DNA of 64,000 nt from Ruminococcus sp. Marseille-P6503 (GTDB lineage Bacteria; Bacillota; Clostridia; Oscillospirales; Ruminococcaceae): assembly GCF_900604945.1 (NCBI RefSeq), contig NZ_UWPB01000001.1:868001-932000 (forward strand). The letters run 5' to 3'. This document shows positions 39,920 to 49,248 of this stretch, piece by piece; the first letter of the stretch is position 1; every line of letters begins with the position of its first letter. A program made the translations under genes and the position numbers. A model generated the notes under the pieces. That model did no database searches, was not told where the DNA came from, and saw nothing but the letters and a program-made list of their open reading frames with translations.

Positions 39920-42900
39920 ATGCAGAGAAAAAACTTGAACACAGCAACTTCAACTTCTTCGCCACTGGCGAAAAAGTTATGGGGGCTGCTAATGGCAATC
40001 GTCATGACTGTCTTCATTTTATCGGAGGGCATAACAGCCTTTGCGGCGACTACAACGGACAAAACATATACCCTGTCTGGTTGGGGATACGATTTTAGAA
40101 ATTCGGGATTGCCTAACGCATACGACCCTCTTACTCAGAGTAACACTAATAACCAGTTCCGTTATCAGTGGGCAAATGAATTTTACTACTTTAAGAACGC
40201 CGAGGGCAAATTTTGCTACTGCGTTCAGCTGGGCACAGTAAATGTAGACGGAACTACTATGGAGCAACTTGAGTTAAATGAAAATGAAAATATATATTAT
40301 CCTGATTCAACACAACTGCGCAACTTGCGTTATGCTACCATCTACGCATATAAAGGCACTTGCAAATATGGTTATACATGGGACGTTGAACTTGTAGCTT
40401 CCCAGGCGCTGACATGGACGATCAGCGGAAAATACTTTGACAGTTCCACAACAGCTATTTCGACTAACGAAAATAAGGTGCTTAATTGTGTTAAAGCACC
40501 GTCGGCTGCAGCTTGGAACAATATGAAAGAATGTTATAAAAAAATGAAAGCCGACGTTTTGGCTCATGGCAGCTACCCTAAAGGAACAGTAGATGACCCA
40601 AAACAATTTATATTAGGTTATGCCACCTATCAGCTCAAATACAACAAATCAAACTGCCGCTGGGAAACTACGATCAGCATGGACAGTACTCTTTCGCAGT
40701 TCAAACTGCCGTCTGTCAGCGGAGTAACTTTTACAAGAAGCGGTTCAAAGCTGAAAGTTTCTGCGACCGAAACAGGCAGAAAGAACCTTGAAGGACAGAC
40801 TCTTGCTCTGACTAAGACTAAAGCGAAGTACGCAAATAAAATCGAAGAATGTACGCCTGTCTTTTTAGCTGTGAAAAATGCAAACAACTCCTCACAGGCA
40901 AAAGTTTCATATACAGCCGGCGAAGACCCGGTCCAGGCATATTTCAAGCTTACATCAGCAACGGGAAATTTAAAAATAAATAAGCAGCTTCTTACAGCAA
41001 GCGGACAGAAAGTCAACGGAACAGCTGAACAGTATAATAATATTTTGTTTCAGATTTCACATTTAGACAGTAATGACGTTCGTCATTATCTGACTGCAAC
41101 AAAGGATTCAGACGGAGTATACACATATTCCGGTTCTACAACAGACAGCAGTAAGGGACTTTACAGAGTAGGCGCAGACGGTACGCTTGTAATCAAAAAT
41201 CTGCCGGCGGAAACTTTCAATCTCTCTGAGTATCAGACTGCGGACGGCTTTAAGCTCTCCGGAGACGTTCATGTTACTGTTAATGCAGATAAAACAACAA
41301 GTCTGACTGTTAAAAACAGCGGCACAGGCTCACATATAGATGTATATAAATCAGCTCAGGACTGGAACGGCTCGGAAATTGAAGACACTGCCCTACTAGA
41401 AAAAATCTATGAGGCAACGAAATTCAGAGCGTATGTCCTTGATAACGGAACTAAGAAATATATCACAGCAGATATTGATAATCAGACAGGCTCAGAGCAT
41501 GACAACGAAAGATATTTCATTGCAAATTACACGGGTCAGACAACAAACGTAAACAATGCGGCTGTTCTTAGCCTGTATTCCGATTTTTACGGGTATTACA
41601 ACACAAGCTACAGCTTTTTCGGAACAGCAAGATTAAAGAATGTTCCGGAGGAAATCGAAAGAGTATATTTTGAGGAGATCCAAAGTTATAACGATTTTGG
41701 TTTCAGCAATGGAAATATAAGAGTATCGCAGAATAAGAATGATGTAAGCTTTACTAACCAGGCATATTACTTCCGCGCAGGATTTAACAAATACGAAGAA
41801 GGCACAACGACTTTCCTCTCAGACGGCGTATTCGGACTGTACGCATCTGAAAACGTGTATTTCAATGATACATTGATTTATTTGGCAGGACAGGAGATCG
41901 AGCGCGCAGATTCAACCGGCGCAACAACGTACTTTAATACCATGCTTCCCGGCTGGGGAACATACTACATTCAAGAAATAGAAGCTCCTTCAGGATATGT
42001 TAAAGACGATAGCAAGTATGAAGTAAAGGCAAATATGCCCACAACTCTTACAAATTCAAGGCTTTCAGACGTTGTACTGAATATTGAAAACGAAGAAATC
42101 AGGTTTGCAGTATCAAAGCAGAACGTATACGGCGATGAAGTTTCCGGCGCACAAATGCAGCTCATTGATGAAACAGGCGGAATAGTTGAAGAATGGACAT
42201 CAGACGGAACGGATCACATCGTTTCAGGGCTTGCCGCAGGAAATTACACGCTGCATGAATACTATGCTCCAGACGGATACTGCATAGCTACAGATATTGC
42301 CGTTACTATTGACGAATACGGTAAAATATTCGCTGATAACACCGAAGTAACGGCAATTTCTGATGATGGATTAGCTTTAATCGTCATGATCGATGAAGCT
42401 ACAAAGGTTGAAATCTCAAAGAAAGACATCACAGGTGATGATGAACTTCCCGGAGCTACTCTTCAGGTAATTGATAAGGACGGCAATGTAATTGACGAAT
42501 GGGTATCAACAGAAGAAGCGCATTATATCGAAGGCGTTCTGATTGCCGGAGAAACATATACGCTCAAGGAAACGATCGCTCCGAACGGCTATGCGCTTAC
42601 AAGTGATATTGAATTTACAGTCAATACAGACGGCAGCGTTACTCATGTTGTAATGTACAATTCAGACGCAACAGGAACAGTACAGATTCAGAAGCGCACC
42701 GAAGGCATGATGAATGTTGAGGGTATCACATTAATTCTTGCCGGTACTTCTGATTCGGGTCATGATGTTCATATGACAGCTGTCACGGACGAGAACGGAA
42801 TTGCAACGTTTACGGCGGTCCCGGTAGGAACATACACTGTTACGGAGGATGAAAGCACCGTACCAGTTGCATACATGGTTGCCGATCAGCTGGAAGTAAA

Positions 42901-43621
42901 GGTATTTGAAGCAGAAACCACAAACGCTGAGATATACAACAATGAAAAAACCGGAACAATCGAGATCAGCAAGACTACTGAGGGAATGCTCAACCTTGAC
43001 GGTATTGAGTTTATCCTGAGCGGAACATCCGACAGCGGTCGTGATATCAGACTGACAGCCGTTACAGACAATAACGGAAAGGCAACGTTCTCAAACATTC
43101 CGATCGGAACATACACGATCACGGAGTCGGAAGACACTACTCCTTATGCTTACCTGACCGCTGATCCGCAGGAGGTAAGCGTTTTTTATGCTGAAACAAC
43201 GAATATAGAGATCAGCAACGAAGAAAAAACAGGCTCTATTCAGATTCAGAAGCAGACTGAGGGCATGACCGATCTGGAAGGCATTGAGTTTATACTCAGC
43301 GGAACATCAGACAGCGGTCGTGATATCAGACTGACAGCCGTTACAGACAAGGACGGAAAGGCTACGTTTACAAACATTCCGATCGGAACGTACACTATTA
43401 CCGAAAACGGCGATACTGTTCCAACGGGTTATCTTGTTGCAGACGATCAGACTGTTCAGGTGTTCTATGCTGAAACTACAAATGTTGTAGTAAACAATGA
43501 GAAGATTCCTGAAACTCCTGACACACCGCCTGCCACCGGTGCAGTTGTTGTCAGCGTTCCGATGATAGTGCTTTTAAGCGGACTGGCTTTAATATCTGTC
43601 AGAAAGAAAGATAAGAAGTAA
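39920..43621 (+). CDS. Thioester-domain/Cna-B wall-anchored adhesin
   Basis: About 1233 residues. A signal peptide (ending ITAFA) precedes a thioester domain with CYCVQ (~65) and an ASQALTW Gln region, the Cys-Gln pair for covalent host or cell attachment. Several SpaA/Cna-B prealbumin-like repeats follow. The last three (~42.67-43.5 kb) are close copies, each with EGM-x-x-x-GI and SGTSDSGRDIRLTAVTD. A PPATG sorting motif, a TM segment and KKDKK end the protein. Such adhesins on ICEs may help cell contact. The ATG at 39920 follows AAAGGA at a long distance; the ATG at 39899 has no ribosome site. Confidence 0.87.
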   Translation: MQRKNLNTATSTSSPLAKKLWGLLMAIVMTVFILSEGITAFAATTTDKTYTLSGWGYDFRNSGLPNAYDPLTQSNTNNQFRYQWANEFYYFKNAEGKFCYCVQLGTVNVDGTTMEQLELNENENIYYPDSTQLRNLRYATIYAYKGTCKYGYTWDVELVASQALTWTISGKYFDSSTTAISTNENKVLNCVKAPSAAAWNNMKECYKKMKADVLAHGSYPKGTVDDPKQFILGYATYQLKYNKSNCRWETTISMDSTLSQFKLPSVSGVTFTRSGSKLKVSATETGRKNLEGQTLALTKTKAKYANKIEECTPVFLAVKNANNSSQAKVSYTAGEDPVQAYFKLTSATGNLKINKQLLTASGQKVNGTAEQYNNILFQISHLDSNDVRHYLTATKDSDGVYTYSGSTTDSSKGLYRVGADGTLVIKNLPAETFNLSEYQTADGFKLSGDVHVTVNADKTTSLTVKNSGTGSHIDVYKSAQDWNGSEIEDTALLEKIYEATKFRAYVLDNGTKKYITADIDNQTGSEHDNERYFIANYTGQTTNVNNAAVLSLYSDFYGYYNTSYSFFGTARLKNVPEEIERVYFEEIQSYNDFGFSNGNIRVSQNKNDVSFTNQAYYFRAGFNKYEEGTTTFLSDGVFGLYASENVYFNDTLIYLAGQEIERADSTGATTYFNTMLPGWGTYYIQEIEAPSGYVKDDSKYEVKANMPTTLTNSRLSDVVLNIENEEIRFAVSKQNVYGDEVSGAQMQLIDETGGIVEEWTSDGTDHIVSGLAAGNYTLHEYYAPDGYCIATDIAVTIDEYGKIFADNTEVTAISDDGLALIVMIDEATKVEISKKDITGDDELPGATLQVIDKDGNVIDEWVSTEEAHYIEGVLIAGETYTLKETIAPNGYALTSDIEFTVNTDGSVTHVVMYNSDATGTVQIQKRTEGMMNVEGITLILAGTSDSGHDVHMTAVTDENGIATFTAVPVGTYTVTEDESTVPVAYMVADQLEVKVFEAETTNAEIYNNEKTGTIEISKTTEGMLNLDGIEFILSGTSDSGRDIRLTAVTDNNGKATFSNIPIGTYTITESEDTTPYAYLTADPQEVSVFYAETTNIEISNEEKTGSIQIQKQTEGMTDLEGIEFILSGTSDSGRDIRLTAVTDKDGKATFTNIPIGTYTITENGDTVPTGYLVADDQTVQVFYAETTNVVVNNEKIPETPDTPPATGAVVVSVPMIVLLSGLALISVRKKDKK

Positions 43622-43718
43622 AGTCGAAACAGCCGCCCGGTGCGGCTGTCTGCGGAGGTTCGCCGCTCCGTACTGATGAGGACAGGCGTGATAATCATTG
43701 TAAAGGAGATCTAAACAT

Positions 43719-43898
43719 ATGAACAATGAATATGTTGTAACTATTCACGCTGAGATTTCAGATATAGAATGTAATCTTTTCGGAGCTAAACTTTCAGCGA
43801 CCTTTCCGACGCAGGAGGCTGCTGATAAGTTTCAAGCTGACAGCCGCAGTCCTGGCGTTTCAGCTGTTATAAAAGAGTTTTTTTTCTTCAATGTTTAA
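43719..43898 (+). CDS. Small hypothetical protein
   Basis: 59 residues (MNNEYVVTIHAEISDIECNL, with FPTQEAADKFQAD) of beta-alpha character. AAAGGAG lies 9 bp before the ATG. The gap before it (43622-43718) holds two GC hairpins (AGCCGC/GCGGCT and CGGAG/CTCCG). No family is recognised. Confidence 0.5.
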   Translation: MNNEYVVTIHAEISDIECNLFGAKLSATFPTQEAADKFQADSRSPGVSAVIKEFFFFNV

Positions 43899-43945
43899 AA
43901 ACATCAGCGAAGAAGATGTGAGGTTCATTTCTTCGGAGGAATATG

Positions 43946-44407
43946 ATGAGAAATATTATTAAAAATAACTTCGATTATAAGCAGATGCTTGAATACTGTT
44001 ATTCGCTTTTGTTGAGTTTTGACATTGGAGGTCTTGAGTATCTTAATGAGCATCTTCTCTTTTGTTCTCCGTCTCCTAACTTGACAGATACGGAAATACA
44101 GTATATACTGAACAAAATAGGAAGTGCGTTATGCTATTTTTATGAACACACAATAAATGATGGTGTTACATTTACTGCCTTAAATAATAACCTCAGAGCT
44201 AACAATAAGGTTATAAGAAAAGCTTGCGCCCAGCTGAAATATTTGCCCGATGATCGCAATAAGGGAAGATTATATAAATCATTGTTCAAAACGTTGATAC
44301 ATAATAAAAATAAATTTGACGAGCAAACTTTTTTAACTCTGCTTTCTGAGGTATCTTTTTCATTGTATAAGAAATTCAAAAAGGATGATTATAATGACTT
44401 TTCTTAG
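43946..44407 (+). CDS. Hypothetical helical protein
   Basis: 153 residues, mostly alpha-helical with a Lys-rich end. CGGAGG precedes the ATG pair; the second ATG (43946) has the better spacing. The end overlaps the next gene by 14 bp. No family is recognised. Confidence 0.5.
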   Translation: MRNIIKNNFDYKQMLEYCYSLLLSFDIGGLEYLNEHLLFCSPSPNLTDTEIQYILNKIGSALCYFYEHTINDGVTFTALNNNLRANNKVIRKACAQLKYLPDDRNKGRLYKSLFKTLIHNKNKFDEQTFLTLLSEVSFSLYKKFKKDDYNDFS

Positions 44408-44936
44408 AAGAAATATCAAAATTACAAAATACGATAAATTAAAAGATCAATTTGATTTACTCTTGAACAAATCGAACGATATATATAGAAAATATAAAGA
44501 CATAAGTCAGTTTGTTAATCTTGTCAATGAGAAAGGCTATTCCCTAGTTCAGACTTATGATGTAGATGGTGAATTATATGGTATTTTTCTCAAGTGGGAT
44601 CACTCTCACAGCCATGACACTATTTATTTAAAAACATACGCTACCCATTCAAGATGTCCTATATGTAAATCTGATTCTGATATCTCAGATGAAAGATTGG
44701 AAATTGTTAATCTCAATACAGATGAAAGTTATCAAAAAGAAGGTCACGCTAGCAGACATATTAACATTTATATTTCAATAGCTAAAAAGCTAAGAAAAGA
44801 TAAGATATATGGGATGCTATATTTTGCCACACCTATTGGGATAGACAATCTTAAAAAATTTTATGTTAATAATGGTTTTGAAATTAACGGGCATTATTTT
44901 AGAATGATCTTGAAAAATGCGCACACAGACATTTAG
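44394..44936 (+). CDS. GNAT-like acetyltransferase family protein
   Basis: 180 residues. The C-terminal half has the GNAT layout: an acetyl-CoA loop-like QKEGHASRHINIYISIAKKL, the strand GMLYFATPIG, then NLKKFYVNNGFEING near the end. A CPIC motif lies mid-protein. The substrate is unknown. AAGGATGATT lies before the ATG at 44394. Homology is moderate, by pattern only. Confidence 0.55.
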   Translation: MTFLRRNIKITKYDKLKDQFDLLLNKSNDIYRKYKDISQFVNLVNEKGYSLVQTYDVDGELYGIFLKWDHSHSHDTIYLKTYATHSRCPICKSDSDISDERLEIVNLNTDESYQKEGHASRHINIYISIAKKLRKDKIYGMLYFATPIGIDNLKKFYVNNGFEINGHYFRMILKNAHTDI

Positions 44937-44969
44937 GCGTTTTACGTTTTGTAAAACGTCTTTTTTATT
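44937..44969 (+). terminator. Terminator after the GNAT-like gene
   Basis: GCGTTTTAC and GTAAAACGTC form a hairpin around GTTTT, followed by TTTTTT. It begins at the stop codon of the GNAT-like gene. Confidence 0.88.
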
Positions 44970-45027
44970 TCATCTTAAAGAACAAGCGAAACCCAACACG
45001 GATAACGACCAATACAGAGGTGTATGT

Positions 45028-45432
45028 ATGAATACGAAAAAAATAAAAGTCTATACTGTTTCTTTGATTTTAATATTATTTGCTTTCGTTTCAACGCAGC
45101 TTTGCTGCAGCCAAGCTGAGAGAAATAAGCAAAAACTTAAGAATAGTTTAGTAAATCACTCGATGACATTGGGTGTTTTTGTAGAATCTGAATTTGTCTA
45201 CGCTTTACAGGAGTATGACACTGAGTTGTACGAAAGGCTTAACGATGAAATGATAAGTAAGTTGAAAAGACTTTCTGTTAAGACGACCTATGCAGATGTC
45301 ATGACAGAGCTTTTAGATAATGCTCCACGCGAATATTTAAGTAACAACCGCATTAAGGAAGCGATCAAAGTATACAATGAGCATAGTCAAATACATTCTG
45401 ATATGCTGGATCAGTATTATATGCTGTATTGA
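45028..45432 (+). CDS. Small exported or membrane-anchored protein
   Basis: 134 residues with an N-terminal hydrophobic segment (KVYTVSLILILFAFVSTQLC) and a helical, charged body. GAGGTGTATGT precedes the ATG. LCC after the hydrophobic stretch is not a clear lipobox. No family is recognised. Confidence 0.5.
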   Translation: MNTKKIKVYTVSLILILFAFVSTQLCCSQAERNKQKLKNSLVNHSMTLGVFVESEFVYALQEYDTELYERLNDEMISKLKRLSVKTTYADVMTELLDNAPREYLSNNRIKEAIKVYNEHSQIHSDMLDQYYMLY

Positions 45433-45478
45433 TATACTATTTTTATTAGGAAACTCAGAAATTCATGGAGGACTGACA

Positions 45479-45766
45479 ATGGATAAGAAAGAATATATAG
45501 AGCGTGAGAAAATAAGGGGCATACTTCATTCTATTATAAATGATTCAAATTGCCCTATGTATATGCTGCAGGTATATGATCAAATGCTTGACCATATACC
45601 TGCAGCTGATGTTCAGGAAGTTAGGCGCGGGAAGTGGTTATATGAATATAAAAGCGGAACGCCAATAAAAGAGGGTGTAGTATCATCTTGTTGCGATATG
45701 TGGAATAATTATCGTACAAATTTCTGTCCACATTGCGGTGCAAGAATGGACGGTGAAGAAAAATGA
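45479..45766 (+). CDS. Small zinc-ribbon protein
   Basis: 95 residues. A helical N-terminus (KEYIEREKIRGILHSIINDS) and a C-terminal ribbon CPHCGARMDG, with an upstream CC, match small proteins common in phages and conjugative elements of Firmicutes. GGAGGACTGACA precedes the ATG. The function is unknown. Confidence 0.65.
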   Translation: MDKKEYIEREKIRGILHSIINDSNCPMYMLQVYDQMLDHIPAADVQEVRRGKWLYEYKSGTPIKEGVVSSCCDMWNNYRTNFCPHCGARMDGEEK

Positions 45767-45845
45767 CAAGAAGGACACTCAAAAAATATTAATATTTTAA
45801 ATATTAATTATGAAAGCATAGTATGATAATTTAAAGGAGAAAAGT

Positions 45846-47456
45846 ATGGATCAAACAAGTATATATGATGAGCTTATAGTTGATAACTTTGCCGGCGGCG
45901 GAGGTGCAAGTACAGGAATAGAACAGGCTACGGGACGTCCGGTTGACATAGCCATTAATCATGATCCTGACGCTATTTTAATGCATATGACTAATCATCC
46001 GTATACTAGACACTATTGCGAATCGGTATGGGATGTAAACCCAAGCGAAATATGCTGCGGGCATCCGGTCGGACTAATGTGGCTGTCGCCTGACTGCAAA
46101 CATTTTTCAAGAGCAAAAGGAGGTAAACCTGTCAACAAAAACATTCGAGGTCTTGCCTGGATTGCTGTACGATGGGCGGCAACTGTAAAGCCCAGAGTTA
46201 TAATACTTGAAAACGTGCCGGAATTCGTAACATGGGGACCGTTGGGCAAAAACAATTATCCGGATATAAAAAAGCGTGGCAGAACGTTTAACAGTTTTGT
46301 AAATGCGCTAAAAAAATATGGCTACGAAATTGAATGGAAAGTACTTAAAGCTTGTGATTATGGTGCGCCTACTATTCGCAAAAGATTTTTCATGATTGCA
46401 AGAAACGACGGCAAGCCGATCGTATTTCCGGAGCCTACGCATGGAGAAGGCAGAATTCCATACAGAACTGCGGCAGATTGTTTTAATTTTTCAATTCCCT
46501 GTAAATCAATATTTGAAAGAAAAAAGCCGTTGGCATATAACACTTTGCGCCGTATTGCAAAAGGACTTGACAAATTTACAATCAAATCCGAAAAACCTTT
46601 TTTTGTAAATTGCAATTACAACGAAAGTACAATACCTTCGATTCAAAAATATTTCGGAGGCGTTGTCGGAAGCGATATGTCAGAGCCGTTAGGAACTGTT
46701 ACAGCCATAGACCATAATGCTTTACTTGCGCCTTCTCTTATACAGTATCATAGTAAAACATCAAGCGGAGAGATAAGAGGTCAATCTCTTTGCAAACCTA
46801 TGATGACAATTGACAGCTCAAATCGGTATGGACTTACAGCGGCACATATAGTCAAATATTACAGCGGTGATAATTATTCTTCTGTCTGTGATCCGTTAGG
46901 CACTGTAACTGTAAGGGAACGCCACGGACTTATAGAAAGCCATTTATGCATATTAAGAAATAATCAGAATTGTAAAACGTTAGACGAGCCGTTTCCTGCA
47001 ATATGTACCAGTGCAGGGCACTTTGCGGAAATAAGGACACATATTGAAAAATATCCAGATGGAATTAATTTAAGTTATTGGAAAGAAATAAGATCTATGC
47101 TTAATAAATTCTGCGGTTACAGTATTGCGGACGATGAAATACTTTTGCTTGAAATTAACTGCGAACAATATTATATTGCCGACATCAAAATGCGTATGCT
47201 TGAACCCAGAGAACTGTATAACGCACAGGGATTTCCTCCAAATTACATAATCGACAGGGATTATAAAGGCAACAGCTATCCGCGGAGCAAACAGGTTGCA
47301 AGGTGTGGAAACGCTGTACCGCCGCCATTTGCAAAGGCTCTTGTAACTGCTAATTTGCCGGAAATGTGTAAACAAAGAGAAAAATTGAGAAAGACTGAAA
47401 AAATGAGAAAGGAGGATAAAAATGAAAAAGTTGTTATCAATCATCAAACGCAATAA
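45846..47456 (+). CDS. DNA (cytosine-5) methyltransferase, orphan
   Basis: 536 residues with C5-MTase motifs: I (DNFAGGGGAS), IV with the catalytic Cys in SPDCKHFS (~80), VI (ENV, ~121), VIII (APTIRKRFFMIAR) and X (GNAVPPPFAKAL, ~505). The SPDC form occurs in an element/phage-borne subgroup rather than the usual PC. No restriction endonuclease is adjacent, so it may protect the element from host restriction during transfer. AAAGGAG precedes the ATG. Confidence 0.9.
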   Translation: MDQTSIYDELIVDNFAGGGGASTGIEQATGRPVDIAINHDPDAILMHMTNHPYTRHYCESVWDVNPSEICCGHPVGLMWLSPDCKHFSRAKGGKPVNKNIRGLAWIAVRWAATVKPRVIILENVPEFVTWGPLGKNNYPDIKKRGRTFNSFVNALKKYGYEIEWKVLKACDYGAPTIRKRFFMIARNDGKPIVFPEPTHGEGRIPYRTAADCFNFSIPCKSIFERKKPLAYNTLRRIAKGLDKFTIKSEKPFFVNCNYNESTIPSIQKYFGGVVGSDMSEPLGTVTAIDHNALLAPSLIQYHSKTSSGEIRGQSLCKPMMTIDSSNRYGLTAAHIVKYYSGDNYSSVCDPLGTVTVRERHGLIESHLCILRNNQNCKTLDEPFPAICTSAGHFAEIRTHIEKYPDGINLSYWKEIRSMLNKFCGYSIADDEILLLEINCEQYYIADIKMRMLEPRELYNAQGFPPNYIIDRDYKGNSYPRSKQVARCGNAVPPPFAKALVTANLPEMCKQREKLRKTEKMRKEDKNEKVVINHQTQ

Positions 47457-48063
47457 GCATGATATATTTTTATTTTCATTAAACACCGTAATGGAAATAG
47501 AATGCTTTATATTTCAAACGATGTATAATGACTTTTTATTGTTTCCATGCTTAGTTTTGTTTTTAATAATAATTTCTAACTTTATTAATAACGAATTTGA
47601 GAACAATAAGCTATATCGTGCGGCTGTAGTTGTGACCGCAACATACATAACAGCATTAATAATTTCAGAAATAAATCAAGCTATCAAATACGATTTTCAT
47701 AGTGGATTTATTCCAACAATGATTAGTACAGACGCTTGCTTTTTTTTGGTATGCGTAGCTATTTCTCTTACTATACATATTGATATTGTAAGTATAGATA
47801 ATCTTTCAAATAAGTCTTTTTCAAATGTGTATGACAAGGTATTAATATTGTTGAGTAAAGCAATAATTTTTTTGCTGAAATTTAAAGTTGTAATGTTTTC
47901 AGCAATAACTTTTTTATTTGCATATATCGATTGTCTGAATGAAGAGCTGTTTAAAAGTTATATTTTTTATAACTTTAAATCTGTTTTGATAATTTACGCA
48001 GTCTTGATAGGCTTGAAACTCACATTTAAACTTTCGAATAGTTATGAGGAAAAAGTCGTATGA
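47422..48063 (+). CDS. Multi-spanning membrane protein, unknown
   Basis: 213 residues with about six hydrophobic helices and few charged loops. GAAAGGAGG precedes the ATG, which lies inside the end of the methyltransferase gene (35-bp overlap). No family is recognised. Confidence 0.6.
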   Translation: MKKLLSIIKRNKHDIFLFSLNTVMEIECFIFQTMYNDFLLFPCLVLFLIIISNFINNEFENNKLYRAAVVVTATYITALIISEINQAIKYDFHSGFIPTMISTDACFFLVCVAISLTIHIDIVSIDNLSNKSFSNVYDKVLILLSKAIIFLLKFKVVMFSAITFLFAYIDCLNEELFKSYIFYNFKSVLIIYAVLIGLKLTFKLSNSYEEKVV

Positions 48064-48107
48064 ATTTTTCCAATAATAAATAATAAAAAAACATTCATTA
48101 TATAATG

Positions 48108-48142
48108 AAAAAAAAGAAACTGCGAAAGCCGTTTCTTTTTTT
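48108..48142 (+). terminator. Terminator before abrB-like gene
   Basis: AAAGAAAC pairs with GTTTCTTT around TGCGAAAGCC, then a T run. It separates the cargo from the replication/transfer operon. Confidence 0.78.
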
Positions 48143-48175
48143 ATATAATCATAATTTTATTAGGAGGATTTTAAA

Positions 48176-48421
48176 ATGAAATCAACAGGAATTGTAAGAA
48201 AAGTAGACGAGCTGGGCAGGATCGTGCTGCCTATAGAATTGCGCAAAGTGTTTGATGTACAAAACAAAGATTCTCTCGAAATCTATACGGAAGGAGATAT
48301 GATAATTCTGAAAAAATTTCAACGTTCCTGCGTTTTTTGTAACAATGCAGATAACGTTATTATTTATAAGGGCAAAGCACTCTGTGAGGATTGTTTAAAA
48401 AATTTGCGTTGTAAGGAATGA
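48176..48421 (+). CDS. AbrB/SpoVT-type regulator with C-terminal zinc ribbon
   Basis: 81 residues. The N-terminal swapped-hairpin domain is clear (GIVRKVDELGRIVLPIELRK). The C-terminal CVFCNNAD...CEDC forms a zinc knuckle. Such proteins are transition-state-type DNA-binding regulators. AGGAGG precedes the ATG. It starts the ssb-repA-transfer block, so it likely controls that block. Confidence 0.88.
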   Translation: MKSTGIVRKVDELGRIVLPIELRKVFDVQNKDSLEIYTEGDMIILKKFQRSCVFCNNADNVIIYKGKALCEDCLKNLRCKE

Positions 48422-48426
48422 ATGTT

Positions 48427-48969
48427 ATGTTAAATAGAGTTGTTTTGATGGGTAGAATAGCCCAGGATATTGAAGTAAGGCAAACACCAAACGGTATTTC
48501 GGTAGTTTCTTTCCCCATAGCTGTTGATCGAAGTTTCAAGGGACAGAACGGTGAACGACAGACTGACTTTATCAATTGTGTTGCATGGCGTCATCAGGCT
48601 GACTTTATCGGCAGATATTTTTCAAAAGGCAGAATGATTGCGCTTGAGGGTAACCTCAGAACAAGAACATACGACGATAAGAACGGTACAAAGCACTACG
48701 TTACAGAGGTATTTGTAGACAATATTTCGTTTACGGGTGAAAAGGTTAACACTGCTCCACAAGGTGGTTATCAGAATAATTACGGACCTTATCCAGACAA
48801 CGGAGGTTATCAGAATAATAATTATTATCAGCAGAATAATTCATACTCTGATAATTCTCAGCAGCAGACGCAGCAACCAAACGATGCTAAAGCTATTTTT
48901 GATGAAATGCAGAATATCAGTGCTTTTGACGATTTTGAGGAATTAAGTGATGATGGAGTTCCCTTCTAA
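48427..48969 (+). CDS. ssb: Single-stranded DNA-binding protein
   Basis: 180 residues. The OB fold starts MLNRVVLMGRIAQDIEVRQT, followed by a Gln/Asn/Tyr-rich linker and an acidic tip ending FDDFEELSDDGVPF, the partner-binding tail. Element-borne SSBs coat transferred single strands. The start at 48427 matches the family N-terminus; an ATG 9 bp upstream overlaps the abrB stop. Confidence 0.93.
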   Translation: MLNRVVLMGRIAQDIEVRQTPNGISVVSFPIAVDRSFKGQNGERQTDFINCVAWRHQADFIGRYFSKGRMIALEGNLRTRTYDDKNGTKHYVTEVFVDNISFTGEKVNTAPQGGYQNNYGPYPDNGGYQNNNYYQQNNSYSDNSQQQTQQPNDAKAIFDEMQNISAFDDFEELSDDGVPF

Positions 48970-49002
48970 TTATAAAAAAATGAATGAAAGAGGTGAATGT
49001 AA

Positions 49003-49248
49003 ATGAGAGCAAACGCTATGAGCAAAGTGCCCTGTTTTTTCTTACCTAAAGAATTATTGATTGACAATACTTACTGTGAATACAGTCTTGACAGTAAAAT
49101 TATTGTTAGCATAATGCTTTCATATGCAAATTCTAGTGATGATATTATATCAGCTGCCGAATTAATTCAAATGCTCGGAAAATCATACATAGATCAAAAG
49201 CTTACTGAAATAAAAAAGAGTGAAGGTGAGATAAATAATGGGGTATAA
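49003..49248 (+). CDS. Small protein resembling the start of replication initiators
   Basis: 81 residues (SKVPCFFLPKELLIDNTYCE, SLDSKIIVSIML). It resembles the first winged-helix segment of RepA_N-type initiators and overlaps the real repA-like gene by 11 bp. It could be a truncated paralogue or a helper. AGAGGTGAATGTAA precedes the ATG. Confidence 0.5.
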   Translation: MRANAMSKVPCFFLPKELLIDNTYCEYSLDSKIIVSIMLSYANSSDDIISAAELIQMLGKSYIDQKLTEIKKSEGEINNGV

